NCBI GenBank assembly: GCA_030540405.1
Contig: JAUNWH010000011.1
Coordinates: 1 to 58,080, forward strand
Direction: 5' to 3'
Length of the DNA stretch: 58,080 nucleotides
Source: Spirochaetales bacterium
GTDB taxonomy: Bacteria > Spirochaetota > Spirochaetia > Treponematales > Treponemataceae
The notes under the pieces are model-generated. The model made no database searches. It was not told the origin of the DNA and worked only from the letters and a program-made list of their open reading frames with translations. This document shows positions 17,289 through 26,163 of this stretch, piece after piece. Both the position numbers and the translations under genes were made by a program. Position 1 is the first letter of the stretch. Each line of letters starts with the position of its first letter.

Positions 17289-17846
17289 ATGGATTTTGGT
17301 GATATTTTGTCGCAGTGGGATTCTATCCAGAAGAAGCCTGTTCAAAAAAATAAAGGGCCGCAAGTCTGCCGCAAAAAAGCAAATGCGCCCACAAAAGAAG
17401 AAAAAGAAGCTGCACGCCAAGGTTATTCTTACGAGCAGATTATGGAGCAGGATAACAAGAAGCGCATAAATCCTATGGAGCTTTGGCTTAGGCGATATGG
17501 CACGGTAGACAAAGACAAGGCGTTTGAAGAAAATGCACGTCAGGAAAAACTGAATGATATAAATTATCTAAAGACGCTTGCTCCAGAGGCTACAATAGAT
17601 TTGCATCAGCTTACAAGAGAAGAAGCCTGGGACAAACTTAAAATTTTTGTTGACAGCTGCTACATTCGAAAGCTCAAGAAAATTCTTATCATCCACGGAA
17701 AAGGAAATCATAGCCATGGCACAGATCCAGTTCTTGGACAGGTTGTGCGACTTTTTATTGAGCAGGACAAGCGGCTTGGAACTTCCGGTCATCCAGATAG
17801 AAATCACGGCGGTTCTGGAGCGACTTGGGTAATAATAAAAAATTAG
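17289..17846 (+). CDS. Smr-domain protein
   Basis: A 185-residue protein with a C-terminal Smr (small MutS-related) domain. Signature segments are TIDLHQLTREEAW (about residue 99), KILIIHGKGNHS (136) and HGGSGATWVIIK at the end. Stand-alone Smr proteins are often RNA or DNA endonucleases linked to translation quality control or repair. The first 80 residues are charged and unstructured. It starts 14 nt after batD with AAGGA before the ATG, so it may be co-transcribed with the Bat operon. Confidence 0.88.
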   Translation: MDFGDILSQWDSIQKKPVQKNKGPQVCRKKANAPTKEEKEAARQGYSYEQIMEQDNKKRINPMELWLRRYGTVDKDKAFEENARQEKLNDINYLKTLAPEATIDLHQLTREEAWDKLKIFVDSCYIRKLKKILIIHGKGNHSHGTDPVLGQVVRLFIEQDKRLGTSGHPDRNHGGSGATWVIIKN

Positions 17847-17909
17847 ATTTTTTCAATTGATTTATTTACTGGATTTTAGTAAGTTTAATTTTAAGAGTTG
17901 TTTGCTGAT

Positions 17910-18416
17910 ATGGAAGATTTGTATAAAGTTTTGAATGTTGAAAAAAATGCCTCTGCGGAAGAAATCAAAAAAGCATATAGAAATTTAGCATTTAAATTTC
18001 ATCCAGACAGAAATCCGGGCGATAAATCTGCGGAAGAAAATTTTAAAAAGATAAACGAAGCTTATTCTGTTTTAGGCGATGAAATAAAACGCCGCCAGTA
18101 TGACCAGTACAACATGAACGGCTTTTCTGAAAATTTTCAGCAGAACGGCGGATTTTATCAAGGCGATCCTTTTGCGGATTTTTTCAACAATAGAAATTAT
18201 CAGTACACTTACACTTATTCTTCAAAAAATTCAGAGAACAAAAAAGGCTTTTCTGTAATAGGATTTTTCCTAAGCGTAATTCAAATTTTGTTCTGCTTCT
18301 TGGGATTTACAACAGTCGGCAGGTGGAGCTTTTTGCTCGGCATTTTATTTTTTATCGGGCTGGTCAACGGAATAAAATCAGCGGCAGGAAATTTAAAGTG
18401 GATTCTTGCGGAATAA
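17910..18416 (+). CDS. DnaJ-domain membrane protein
   Basis: 168 residues from the ATG at 17910; an in-frame TTG at 17898 is less likely. The J domain (1-65) begins [20 protein letters not shown] and has the HPD tripeptide ([11 protein letters not shown]). A Gly/Asn/Gln-rich linker follows. Two C-terminal membrane segments lie at about 113-150 ([31 protein letters not shown]). The zinc-finger region of true DnaJ is absent. It probably recruits DnaK to the membrane (inference). Confidence 0.85.
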   Translation: MEDLYKVLNVEKNASAEEIKKAYRNLAFKFHPDRNPGDKSAEENFKKINEAYSVLGDEIKRRQYDQYNMNGFSENFQQNGGFYQGDPFADFFNNRNYQYTYTYSSKNSENKKGFSVIGFFLSVIQILFCFLGFTTVGRWSFLLGILFFIGLVNGIKSAAGNLKWILAE

Positions 18417-18436
18417 AAAGGTGAAGGAAAATTTTA

Positions 18437-18895
18437 ATGGAAAATAATTCAGGCATTGTTGTTTATACTGATGGCGGTTGCCGCGGAAATCCTGGCTGCG
18501 GCGGCTGGGGCTGCGTTATCATTGACGGCGAAAAAGAATACAAATTTTCCGGCGGAGAAAAACTTACAACAAACAACCGCATGGAGCTGATGGCGGCAAT
18601 AAGCGCGCTGAATTCAATTGCTGAAAATGAGCTTTGGAAAAATCAGCATATTTCAGTTTATTCAGACAGCCAGTATGTAAAAAACGGAATAACTTCTTGG
18701 ATTCAAAACTGGAAAAAGAACGGCTGGAAAACTTCCGCAAAGAAACCTGTTCTGAACAAGGATTTGTGGGTTCAGCTTGATTCAGTTTACAATCTCCTTG
18801 ATATTGAATGGAAATGGGTTAAAGGTCATGCAGGCGTAAAGTACAACGAAATTTGCGACGAGCTTTGCAACATGGAAATGGACAAACAAGGATAA
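18437..18895 (+). CDS. rnhA: Ribonuclease HI
   Basis: 152 residues, full length for RNase HI, which cuts RNA in RNA-DNA hybrids. The four carboxylates are present: VYTDGGCRGNPG (Asp), NNRMELMAAI (Glu), SVYSDSQYVKNGI (Asp) and the C-terminal NEICDELC (Asp). WVKGHAG is also present. It is preceded by AAGGTGAAGG, 21 nt after the DnaJ-domain gene. Confidence 0.97.
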   Translation: MENNSGIVVYTDGGCRGNPGCGGWGCVIIDGEKEYKFSGGEKLTTNNRMELMAAISALNSIAENELWKNQHISVYSDSQYVKNGITSWIQNWKKNGWKTSAKKPVLNKDLWVQLDSVYNLLDIEWKWVKGHAGVKYNEICDELCNMEMDKQG

Positions 18896-18913
18896 AATTT
18901 GTTTGCAAATTTT
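18894..18913. terminator. AT-rich hairpin between convergent genes
   Basis: AAAATTTG-TTTG-CAAATTTT is a perfect 8-bp stem at the rnhA stop. The convergent fliL-like gene ends 18 nt further on. It may serve as a weak bidirectional terminator; AT-richness makes this uncertain. Confidence 0.35.
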
Positions 18914-18931
18914 CTGTAAAGAGAATATTTT

Positions 18932-19429
18932 TTACTCTATAAAGATGTAATCATTGAAATAAACCGCGCGGATTTGCCCCATTACAAGATTTTCGTTTAT
19001 TTTTTGAAGCAGTTCTTCTTTTATTAAATTTTCACCTTTTGCCCTGATTTGGCTGAATGTGAGAGCTGAAAAATAATTTGTGAAAATCGATTTTATCTGC
19101 CGTTCCTTTAGCGAAAGTTCTTCAAACAAAGCCTTGTCTTCCGCAGGATACGAAAACCACGGAGAAACTACGATTACAGCTTGCTCGTCTTTTTCTGAGT
19201 TTTGTTTTGTGAAAATGCGCAGCTGCCCGATGTCCGTGAATGCGTCCATGCTTTTTCCCTTTCCTGCATTCAAGTTTGTGATTTTCTTTGGGCTTGGATC
19301 TGATTTTCTGTATGCGATTGCAGGATTTTCTTTTGCGAATATATAAAAGGCGATTGTAACAATTATTATTGTAAGGACAATTGCGGCTGCTAGTGCAAGA
19401 AGAATTTTGTTCAGTTTATTCAGATTCAT
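18932..19429 (-). CDS. FliL-like flagellar basal-body-associated protein
   Basis: 165 residues with one N-terminal membrane span (about 10-32, LLALAAAIVLTIIIVTIAF) and a periplasmic domain. The end pattern fits FliL: FTNYFSALTFSQIRAKGENLIKEELLQKIN, then GQIRAVYFNDYIF. FliL supports the flagellar stator and basal body. This copy lies outside any flagellar operon and overlaps hflX by 4 bp (ATGA), so it is translated after HflX. It may be a second FliL paralogue. Confidence 0.75.
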   Translation of the reverse strand: MNLNKLNKILLALAAAIVLTIIIVTIAFYIFAKENPAIAYRKSDPSPKKITNLNAGKGKSMDAFTDIGQLRIFTKQNSEKDEQAVIVVSPWFSYPAEDKALFEELSLKERQIKSIFTNYFSALTFSQIRAKGENLIKEELLQKINENLVMGQIRAVYFNDYIFIE

Positions 19430-20715
19430 ACAATAAATTCCTTTAGCAAAGAAAGTGTTCGGGTTGTTGCGTTGCCGTTTTCATCGAATGCTCCAGGAAT
19501 TCTTGCAGCCAGCTCGATGAAATTTTCAAGCCATTCTTCTTTTTCGATTGTTCCGTTTTTTCTTGCAAGCTCAACCAAGCCAGCTCTTTCCATTGGGATT
19601 TTAAATTTCCGCTCCTTGCCAAGAAGATTTTCTGTAAGCACAGAAATTATTTCTTCAAAACCGAGTTCTGTTTTTGCACTTGCATGGATTGCGTTTGGAA
19701 ATGCTTTGTTCAGCTGGGAAACAGTGATGAAATTTTCTTTTACAAGATCGAACTTGTTCAGAATGATTGCTTGAGGAATTTTTTCAGCGTGGATTTCCTT
19801 TAAAACTTTCTGCACTTGCTGATATTGCTTTTCACAGTCAGGATCAGAAGCGTCAACTACAATCAAAAGAAAATCGGAAAGCGAAGTTTCTTCCAGCGTG
19901 GATTTGAATGCGTCGATTAAAGTATGCGGAAGATTTGAAATAAATCCGACGGTGTCCGTCATTAAAACAGATGATGCCTCTGAAAGCGCGAATTTTCTTG
20001 TGGTTGGATCCAGCGTTGCAAAAAGCTTGTTCTCTACAAGAACGTCTGCCCCTGTTAGCGCATTTAGCAGGCTTGATTTTCCGGCGTTTGTGTAGCCAAC
20101 CAAAGAGCAAGTTGCGGTTGCTGTTCGTTCCCTTTGCTTGCGCTGAATGTTCCTGTTTATTGCGACTTGCGCAAGTTCTTTTTTTATCTGAACAATTTTG
20201 TCTTCTATTTGACGGCGGTCAAGTTCCAGCTGGGTTTCGCCGCTGCCTTTGTTTCCGAATGAGCCGCCTCTTTGCCGCGCCATGTCTCCGTAAGTGTGGC
20301 TTAGTCTTGGAAGCGAATACTGGAGCTTTGCAAGTTCAACTTGAAGGCTTGCTTCTTTTGTCTGTGCGCGTGAATCAAAAATTCTTATTATTACTTCGTT
20401 TCTGTCAAAGACCGGCATATTGGCAAGTTTTTCCCAGTTGCGCTGCTTGGACGGATCTATTTCCCAGTCAAAAATTATGCAGTCCGCAAAAACTTCCTTT
20501 GCCTTGTCCACAATTTCCTGCGCTTTTCCAGTTCCCATTCCGTAAGCGGGAGTCGGCTCTATGCGCGTAAGCACGATTGTTCCGGCGGTTTCCATGTCCA
20601 GCGTTTGCACTAAATTTTGCAGTTCCTTTGGCTCTGGATTTCCGTTTTTTTTATCTGGCGCGCCGACTAAAAGGCATTTTACTTTGCGTTCTTGCTCTTG
20701 CTGTATTTCAATCAT
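19426..20715 (-). CDS. hflX: GTPase HflX
   Basis: 429 residues from the ATG at 20715. The ORF could extend to 20745, but that ATG would lie upstream of the predicted transcript start. The HflX N-terminal domain has GTGKAQEI and IIFDWEIDPSKQRNWEKL; the linker has GDMARQRGGSFGNKGSGETQLELDRR. The G domain has LVGYTNAGKSSL, DTVGFISNLPH and NKFD. HflX rescues or splits stalled ribosomes. TATAAT at 20723-20728 (minus strand) ends 7 nt before the ATG without a Shine-Dalgarno, so a leaderless mRNA is likely. Confidence 0.95.
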   Translation of the reverse strand: MIEIQQEQERKVKCLLVGAPDKKNGNPEPKELQNLVQTLDMETAGTIVLTRIEPTPAYGMGTGKAQEIVDKAKEVFADCIIFDWEIDPSKQRNWEKLANMPVFDRNEVIIRIFDSRAQTKEASLQVELAKLQYSLPRLSHTYGDMARQRGGSFGNKGSGETQLELDRRQIEDKIVQIKKELAQVAINRNIQRKQRERTATATCSLVGYTNAGKSSLLNALTGADVLVENKLFATLDPTTRKFALSEASSVLMTDTVGFISNLPHTLIDAFKSTLEETSLSDFLLIVVDASDPDCEKQYQQVQKVLKEIHAEKIPQAIILNKFDLVKENFITVSQLNKAFPNAIHASAKTELGFEEIISVLTENLLGKERKFKIPMERAGLVELARKNGTIEKEEWLENFIELAARIPGAFDENGNATTRTLSLLKEFIV

Positions 20716-20722
20716 AAAATTT

Positions 20723-20728
20723 ATTATA
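20723..20728 (-). promoter_or_regulatory. hflX -10 box (leaderless)
   Basis: On the minus strand TATAAT is followed by AAATTTT and then ATG. TTCATT 16 nt upstream is a weak -35. No ribosome-binding site precedes the ATG. Confidence 0.5.
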
Positions 20729-20878
20729 CATTTTAAAATAAACAAATGAAAGTGCGGCTTAATTTTTGCACTATGCTAACTTTACGCTTGATTTTTCTTT
20801 GGAATTTTCAGAAAATAAATGTGCTAAACTTTTTTATCCTTATGTCGAAAATTTATAAGTTCAGGACTCTAAAAGAAA

Positions 20879-21151
20879 ATGCCGGAATTTGAAAAAGAAC
20901 AAAAAATCTGTAAATCTTCCTCTTCTTCAGAGCATGGACTTATGAAAAAAGCTCTTGAAATGACAAATAAAAACAATGCTTGCACTTCAGGACTTCTTTC
21001 AAAAATTACAAAATCATCATTAAGGACAAAAAATATGACTAAGGCGATTGTTGAGCAGAACGGAATCTTTACAATAAAAGAAAATCTTGAAACTTCATCA
21101 GTAAAGCAAGATCCGGACTTAAAGGCTTTAGTTGAGTCTGTTTTAAAATAA
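20879..21151 (+). CDS. Hypothetical protein, 90 residues
   Basis: Small hydrophilic protein rich in Ser, Lys and Asn, with no recognised domain. The central part (GLMKKALEMTNKNNACTSGLL) looks helical. A second frame opens at ATG 20842 and reads MSKIYKFRTLKENAGI before a stop at 20890, overlapping this gene by 14 nt. The true product may start there with a frameshift, or the short ORF may be a leader. No Shine-Dalgarno precedes 20879. It ends 3 nt from the stop codon of the convergent thioesterase gene. Confidence 0.55.
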   Translation: MPEFEKEQKICKSSSSSEHGLMKKALEMTNKNNACTSGLLSKITKSSLRTKNMTKAIVEQNGIFTIKENLETSSVKQDPDLKALVESVLK

Positions 21152-21154
21152 ATT

Positions 21155-21547
21155 TTATGGGCGAAGTCCGTCCACGATAAATTCTTTTGGGAGACGGGCA
21201 GGCGAATTGTTTTTTACAGAAGCCCAAGTTACATCAGCTTCTGCGCAAATATGTCCGTCTTCTTTTTTTATAGTCTGATGAAAAGTTCCGCTTACAGCTC
21301 CAAGTTTTACAGGAGTTGTTTCGATTATAAGCTTGTCATCAAGAAATGCTGAATTCTTGTAAAAAATATCAATGTGCGTTACGTAAAGATAATAGCCGGC
21401 TTCTACAATTCCCTTGTAGTTGAATCCAATCTGGTGCAGATAATCCATGCGTGCAGTTTCTAGATAGTTCAGGTAAACCGCATTGTTTACATGGCTGTAG
21501 CTGTCGCATTCGTAAGAACGAACTGTAAGATTTGTTGTGTAAGTCAT
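21155..21547 (-). CDS. Acyl-CoA thioesterase, YbgC/4HBT hotdog family
   Basis: 130 residues, the usual size. The hotdog signature is near the start (YECDSYSHVNNAVYLNYLE, with the active-site Asp and HVNN). YKNSAFLDDKLIIETTPVK and a C-terminal beta strand with WASVKN follow. Such enzymes hydrolyse acyl-CoA thioesters in the cytosol; the substrate cannot be told. The start is 16 nt from the stop of the upstream DUF5312-like gene, suggesting co-transcription. Confidence 0.88.
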   Translation of the reverse strand: MTYTTNLTVRSYECDSYSHVNNAVYLNYLETARMDYLHQIGFNYKGIVEAGYYLYVTHIDIFYKNSAFLDDKLIIETTPVKLGAVSGTFHQTIKKEDGHICAEADVTWASVKNNSPARLPKEFIVDGLRP

Positions 21548-21563
21548 AGATGCTCCGTGCTTT

Positions 21564-23096
21564 TTAAGCGTCTTCGTTTACTTCAATATGGAAATTCTGC
21601 ATAAGGGAAACGAAAGAAAAAATTTCTTTGTATACACCGATGCACATCTGCTTGAGTTTTCCTTCTGCAAAATGATCTATGTCTTTCCAGTTTCTTATTA
21701 AAGTTGGATGCGGTTTTATGCAGTCTTCGAGAACCATTTTAAGGTTTCTTCCATAAGTGATGAAAAGATTCACAGAATCAAGAATGATTCTTGCGGCGGA
21801 TGTGTTTACAAAATTCAGTGTTGAATGAATGATGTTTCTTGATTCTTTATCGCGTTCTGTACGTGGAAGATGAGTTTTCATTTTTAAGCCAAGATCAACG
21901 CTGTCGTCAAGGCTGTTATCCAAAGCTATGATTTTGTCTGCGTTTTCAACAAGCTGATGGAAAGCCTCGCTCATTGGATTTGCCAGTTGCTGGCTTGCCC
22001 ATTCACCGCGGACAAGAAGAATGTCAGAAAGTTCCTTTACATCTTTTTTTACGTAGTCGAGAATAAATTTCTTTAGATATGCAAGAGGCTCGCAGTATTC
22101 AAACTTTCCGATTTCCTTGCGTTCAAAAGGCGCGCTTCCTGCTTCTGTATAAAATTTTAGTTTTTCTATCTGGGTTGTTCCAAAAATTTGGTTCAGCAGA
22201 ACTTCTATTTTTCCTTCTGTCTGCTTTTCTTTTAGAGCAGTCAAAGTGTTTTCTACCTGCTTTTTTACTTCCGTGATAAAATCGTCAACGATATACAAAT
22301 CTTTTGCTGCATAAACTTCATTGTAAGACGGATCTTCGGAAATAAGCTGAATGAGCATTTCCACAATTTTGTTTTCTTTTAAATAGCGGATTCTTGCAAG
22401 GATTTTTTTCCAAACGCCCGGAGAAATTGGATCTGCGCCTTTTACTTTTTTTATCAGTTTGAAAACGTCGTCCCAAGAGGAATCAAACGGAAGCGACCAG
22501 GCGACATCCATGAAATTTTTCAAGTCTTCAAGAACATAAGTTCCGCTTATAGGCATGAATTTTGGCGGATTTGAAAAGTTGTGTTCTTTGAGCGCGCTGT
22601 CGAATTTTTTGAGCATAAAGAAATAATCAAACTGCACGAAATTTACAAAGCCCATGAGTTTTGTGTAAACTCCGTCGATTGCAGAAATTTTGTTGCTGTC
22701 GAATTCTGCGGAAAATGCGTCCACGTAAAGTTTTGTCTGCTCAAAAACTTCTTTTAGCGGCTTTTTCTTTGCGGCGTCTATAATTGCAAGCTCCGAAATA
22801 TTTCCCAGAGATTCCAGCTGCTTGTCCGAAAGAGAATTGTCGATTACAATCCGCTTGAATGCTTTTGGATTTATAGACTGAACCATTGCCTGTGCTGGCG
22901 AAATTGCTTTATATATTTCATAGAAGAATTTTGCAAAGCTTGGATCTATTTCGTTAGAAGAAGTCTTGTAAAAATGATATTTAGTCTTAGAAAGGCTTTT
23001 TGCAATGTTTTTTAAGGCGCGTTTTTTTGCGGCCTCTGGACTGTTTCCTCCAAAGAATGAATTAAGCAAGTCCTTAAAAAAGTTTCGATTCCCCAT
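21564..23096 (-). CDS. Spirochaete-specific protein, DUF5312-like
   Basis: 510 residues, soluble, largely helical, with no signal peptide. The N-terminus (FFKDLLNSFFGG..PEAAKKRALKNIAKSL) and length recall the DUF5312 family found in Treponema; this is from memory. No catalytic motif is visible. On the minus strand TTGAAT, 17 nt and TATATT end 6 nt before the ATG, so the transcript is probably leaderless. It is divergent from the U32 peptidase gene. Confidence 0.7.
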   Translation of the reverse strand: MGNRNFFKDLLNSFFGGNSPEAAKKRALKNIAKSLSKTKYHFYKTSSNEIDPSFAKFFYEIYKAISPAQAMVQSINPKAFKRIVIDNSLSDKQLESLGNISELAIIDAAKKKPLKEVFEQTKLYVDAFSAEFDSNKISAIDGVYTKLMGFVNFVQFDYFFMLKKFDSALKEHNFSNPPKFMPISGTYVLEDLKNFMDVAWSLPFDSSWDDVFKLIKKVKGADPISPGVWKKILARIRYLKENKIVEMLIQLISEDPSYNEVYAAKDLYIVDDFITEVKKQVENTLTALKEKQTEGKIEVLLNQIFGTTQIEKLKFYTEAGSAPFERKEIGKFEYCEPLAYLKKFILDYVKKDVKELSDILLVRGEWASQQLANPMSEAFHQLVENADKIIALDNSLDDSVDLGLKMKTHLPRTERDKESRNIIHSTLNFVNTSAARIILDSVNLFITYGRNLKMVLEDCIKPHPTLIRNWKDIDHFAEGKLKQMCIGVYKEIFSFVSLMQNFHIEVNEDA

Positions 23097-23102
23097 GCGG
23101 AA

Positions 23103-23131
23103 AATATACCTAAATAAACGAGCTTATTCAA
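23103..23131 (-). promoter_or_regulatory. Promoter of the DUF5312-like gene (leaderless)
   Basis: Minus strand: TTGAAT (23131-23126), 17-nt spacer, TATATT (23108-23103), then 6 nt to the ATG at 23096. Divergent with the promoter at 23147-23175. Confidence 0.55.
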
Positions 23132-23146
23132 GGCGGTTGACTTGCA

Positions 23147-23175
23147 ATGACAAACTTAAAGAAAACTTGTATACT
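23147..23175 (+). promoter_or_regulatory. Promoter of the U32 peptidase gene (leaderless)
   Basis: ATGACA (5/6 match to TTGACA), 17-nt spacer, TATACT (23170-23175), then GAAAAA and the ATG at 23182. No Shine-Dalgarno sequence is present. Confidence 0.55.
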
Positions 23176-23181
23176 GAAAAA

Positions 23182-25401
23182 ATGACAGAATTATTAGCTC
23201 CTGCGGGAAATATTGAGGCGCTTGATGCTGCTATAGGCGAAGGCGCGGATGCAGTTTACATGGGTTTGAAGAGTTTTAATGCAAGGCTTAGATCTTCAAA
23301 TTTTGCCTGGAATCAGTTTGAAGCTGCTGTTCAAAGCGTGCATCGGCTTGGCAAAAAAATTTATGTAACTGTAAATACTGTTTGTGAAGAAAACGAAACA
23401 GAACGTCTTTATAGATTTCTTTCATATTTAAATAAAATCGGACCGGACGGAATAATTGTTCAGGATTTTGGTGTAATAAGAATGTGCCAGGAATTTTTCC
23501 CGGACTTGGAGCTTCATGCGTCAACACAGATGAATGTGGAAAGCGCGGCGGCTGCAAATCTTTTGTGCAAGCAGGGTGTAAAGCGTGTTGTTGTTGCCCG
23601 TGAGCTTGGACTTGAGGAAATCCGTGCTATAAAAGCAAAAACGAATGCCGAACTTGAAATGTTTGTCCATGGCGCGCTTTGTGTAAGTGAATCAGGGCTT
23701 TGCCTTTTTTCAAGCTATCTTGGCGGAAAATCAGCTAACCGCGGAGTCTGCACTCAAGCTTGCCGCAGAATTTATTCAGCAGAAATTCCTGGAACTGTTG
23801 CGAACGGCTATTATTTTTCCCCTTGCGATTTGGAGCTTATTTCCCATGTCCCGGAACTTATGGAAGCCGGAGTTGACAGCTTTAAAATTGAAGGCAGAAT
23901 GAAAAGCGCGGAATATGTTGGAGCTGTTACTGCCGCCTACCGCTATGTAATGGATCATTGGCGAGAAGATAAAAAAGGCTCTATTGCGGAAGGAAAGCGA
24001 ATTTTAAGCACAGATTTTGCGCGCTCAAAAACTGATTATTGGTACGGCTTTAAATCTGTTGAAGAAGGCGTTGATTCTGCTGGCTCAAAAATTTTGAATC
24101 CAAAGCAGGCGGGCGGAACAGGAATTTTCCTTGGAAAAATAAACCAGACAAGACCGGCTTCCGCTTCTGAAAAAGAACAATATGCATCTTCTTTGGAAAA
24201 GAAACAGGAATTTTCTATTCAAATGGCGACAATTTCTGGCGGCGACTACAGTCCTGATCCAGGAGACAGCATCCGGCTTCATAAAAAAGATGACACTGGC
24301 CGCGAAAGCCACAAAATCCGTGTTCTTTCAGAGGACGCAAAAGGCTCAAGGTGGATTGATATTCCTTCGGGATTTTCCAATGGAGACAGCGTTTACCTTT
24401 TGCAGACAAAATCTATGTCCAAGCGTTACAAAAGAGTGCTTCCGTCCGACCTTTCAAAATTTAGAAAACAGCCTGGCCCGGAACGTTTGCCGATTTTGGA
24501 TCTTACTCCTCTTGCAAAAAATGAGCTTAGCTGGTTTCCAGAAGGACTTTATATTCAGGTTTCGACTGTGGCGGATGCGCATATTGTTTCTTCGCTTCAT
24601 CCGGTGCGGCTTATACTTGAACTTAATTCTGAAACAACTTACGACCTTTTAAATAAGGATTCGCCTGCAAAACCATTGCTTCCGTACAGCAAAAAAATGC
24701 TCGTGATTTCGCTTGATCCGTTCTTTGCTGAAGGAAAATCCGAGGAATTTGAAAATGTTATTTCCGCGCTTGTGGAAAAAGGCTATTCAACTTTTATTGT
24801 AAACAACATTGCGCATATAAATATCCTGAAAAAGTACAAGGTGAATTTAATTGCCGGCCCTTACCTTTACACATTTAACCGCTGGGCTGTAAGTTTCCTT
24901 GAAAACAGCAATATTATGGCTTTGCAGTCTCCTGCGGAAAATTCTGAAAAAAATCTTGAAGCCATTTTTGAAAATTCTGCGGAACGTTCCCGTGTTCTTC
25001 TTAGCGTTTTCTCTTATCCTGTTTTGTTCCGAATGAGATTCAAACTTCCGGACGATTATGACTTTACTTATTTCAGCGACAAGGAAGGCATGGGGTTTAA
25101 AGTGAATTCAACGCCGGACGGTTCGTTTGTAATGCCGGAATATCCGTTCAGCCTTTTGGATAAAATGGAAACTTTGAAAAGCAAAGGCTGGACACATCAG
25201 CTTATAGATTTTTCAAAGACAAAGATTTTAAAGAGCGACATAAGAAATCTTGTTTCAATTATCCAGAAGCATGAATTTATAGAAGGAGCTTCCCGCTTTA
25301 ACTGGAAAAATGGATTTTATAATCCTGAAAAAATGGAAGCTTATCAGGCAGCTCAAGCAAGAAACGCCCAAACTGCAAAAGACAATAAAAAGCGAAAATA
25401 G
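23182..25401 (+). CDS. U32 family peptidase / RNA hydroxylation protein
   Basis: 739 residues from ATG 23182. The reading frame is open upstream to 23005, but that part overlaps the divergent gene and the promoter. The N-terminus ELLAPAGNIEALDAAIGEGADAVY and the family signature FVHGALCVSESGLCLFSSYLGG...RGVCTQACRR (about 155-195) are clear. The cysteines can hold an iron-sulfur cluster. Length and the long C-terminal domain resemble E. coli RlhA, which hydroxylates 23S rRNA C2501, more than the shorter TrhP, which acts on tRNA. Which RNA is modified here is unknown. Confidence 0.88.
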   Translation: MTELLAPAGNIEALDAAIGEGADAVYMGLKSFNARLRSSNFAWNQFEAAVQSVHRLGKKIYVTVNTVCEENETERLYRFLSYLNKIGPDGIIVQDFGVIRMCQEFFPDLELHASTQMNVESAAAANLLCKQGVKRVVVARELGLEEIRAIKAKTNAELEMFVHGALCVSESGLCLFSSYLGGKSANRGVCTQACRRIYSAEIPGTVANGYYFSPCDLELISHVPELMEAGVDSFKIEGRMKSAEYVGAVTAAYRYVMDHWREDKKGSIAEGKRILSTDFARSKTDYWYGFKSVEEGVDSAGSKILNPKQAGGTGIFLGKINQTRPASASEKEQYASSLEKKQEFSIQMATISGGDYSPDPGDSIRLHKKDDTGRESHKIRVLSEDAKGSRWIDIPSGFSNGDSVYLLQTKSMSKRYKRVLPSDLSKFRKQPGPERLPILDLTPLAKNELSWFPEGLYIQVSTVADAHIVSSLHPVRLILELNSETTYDLLNKDSPAKPLLPYSKKMLVISLDPFFAEGKSEEFENVISALVEKGYSTFIVNNIAHINILKKYKVNLIAGPYLYTFNRWAVSFLENSNIMALQSPAENSEKNLEAIFENSAERSRVLLSVFSYPVLFRMRFKLPDDYDFTYFSDKEGMGFKVNSTPDGSFVMPEYPFSLLDKMETLKSKGWTHQLIDFSKTKILKSDIRNLVSIIQKHEFIEGASRFNWKNGFYNPEKMEAYQAAQARNAQTAKDNKKRK

Positions 25402-25414
25402 TTTTTGAAAAAAA

Positions 25415-25443
25415 TGCCATTCCCCGATTGAATCGGGGAATCT
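25415..25443. repeat. Single palindromic element between convergent genes
   Basis: A 29-nt copy starting TGCCATTCCCCG and ending CGGGGAATCT, with arms TTCCCCGATT/AATCGGGGAA. It is flanked by two converging genes (U32 peptidase, ssb) and probably doubles as a bidirectional terminator. Confidence 0.6.
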
Positions 25444-25501
25444 GCGATTTGCACATGATTTGTCAACATTAAAATGCAAAACTAAACATTCGGATTAAAT
25501 G

Positions 25502-25960
25502 CTAGAATTCTAACTCTTCTTCTGGAGTCTCGCAAAATTCATCAGGCGCAGCTTCAGGAGATTCTTCTTTTGCTTTTTTGCCAGATGATTTTTTAGGAGC
25601 GGGAAGAGTTTTTTCTTCTTCAGTTTTTTTGGGAATCGGCTTAAAGTCAACGTGTTCGGCGATTATTTCTATGATGCTGCGTTTTTTGCCGTCTTCACTT
25701 TGCATTGTTGTCTGCTTGAGCCTTCCGACTACGCGAATTCCTCTTCCTTTTGGACACCATTTTTCGCAAAGTTCAGCAGTTTGACCGAAAGTTGCAACAT
25801 CAAAGTACGAAACTTCATCAACGTAGTTTCCATCGCTAGCTTTGTACTTTCTGTTTACGGCGATTGGAATCCGGCAGAATGAAGCTCCATTTTTGCAGTT
25901 TTTTCTTTCTGGCTGACGGACAACATTTCCTTCCAGAATAATTTGATTTAAGGCGTTCAT
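25502..25960 (-). CDS. ssb: Single-stranded DNA-binding protein
   Basis: 152 residues from the ATG at 25960, which has GGAGG at ideal spacing; the in-frame start at 25972 lies upstream of that site. The OB-fold N-terminal 105 residues have NQIILEGNVVRQPE, FCRIPIAVNRKYK, YFDVATFGQTAELCEKWCPKGRGIRVVGRLKQ and IEIIAEHVDF. The tail is Lys/Glu/Pro-rich and ends EEELEF, an acidic tip typical of SSB partner binding. Confidence 0.95.
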   Translation of the reverse strand: MNALNQIILEGNVVRQPERKNCKNGASFCRIPIAVNRKYKASDGNYVDEVSYFDVATFGQTAELCEKWCPKGRGIRVVGRLKQTTMQSEDGKKRSIIEIIAEHVDFKPIPKKTEEEKTLPAPKKSSGKKAKEESPEAAPDEFCETPEEELEF

Positions 25961-26127
25961 AAAATCCTCCATAAAAATAAAATAATTTTTCCGAAGCTTT
26001 TTGCTTTCGTGATTTCAGTTAAATTTATTTCCGATTTTTTACAAAAAATGCCTTGTTTTCAAAAATAAAATTCAAAATTTCAAAAATTTCCTCTAAATAA
26101 AAACACCTGCTACATTTGCGTTATTTG

Positions 26128-26156
26128 TTTACTCTTGTTGTTTTTCTTTATATAAT
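26128..26156 (+). promoter_or_regulatory. Promoter of the 644-residue protein gene (leaderless)
   Basis: TTTACT (26128-26133), 17-nt spacer, TATAAT (26151-26156), then 7 nt and the ATG at 26164. No Shine-Dalgarno sequence is present. Confidence 0.55.
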
Positions 26157-26163
26157 ATGCGGC

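Noticed and set aside
23005-23181. Upstream extension of the U32 peptidase frame
   Set aside because: It would overlap the divergent gene and span both promoters; the ATG at 23182 begins the conserved family N-terminus.
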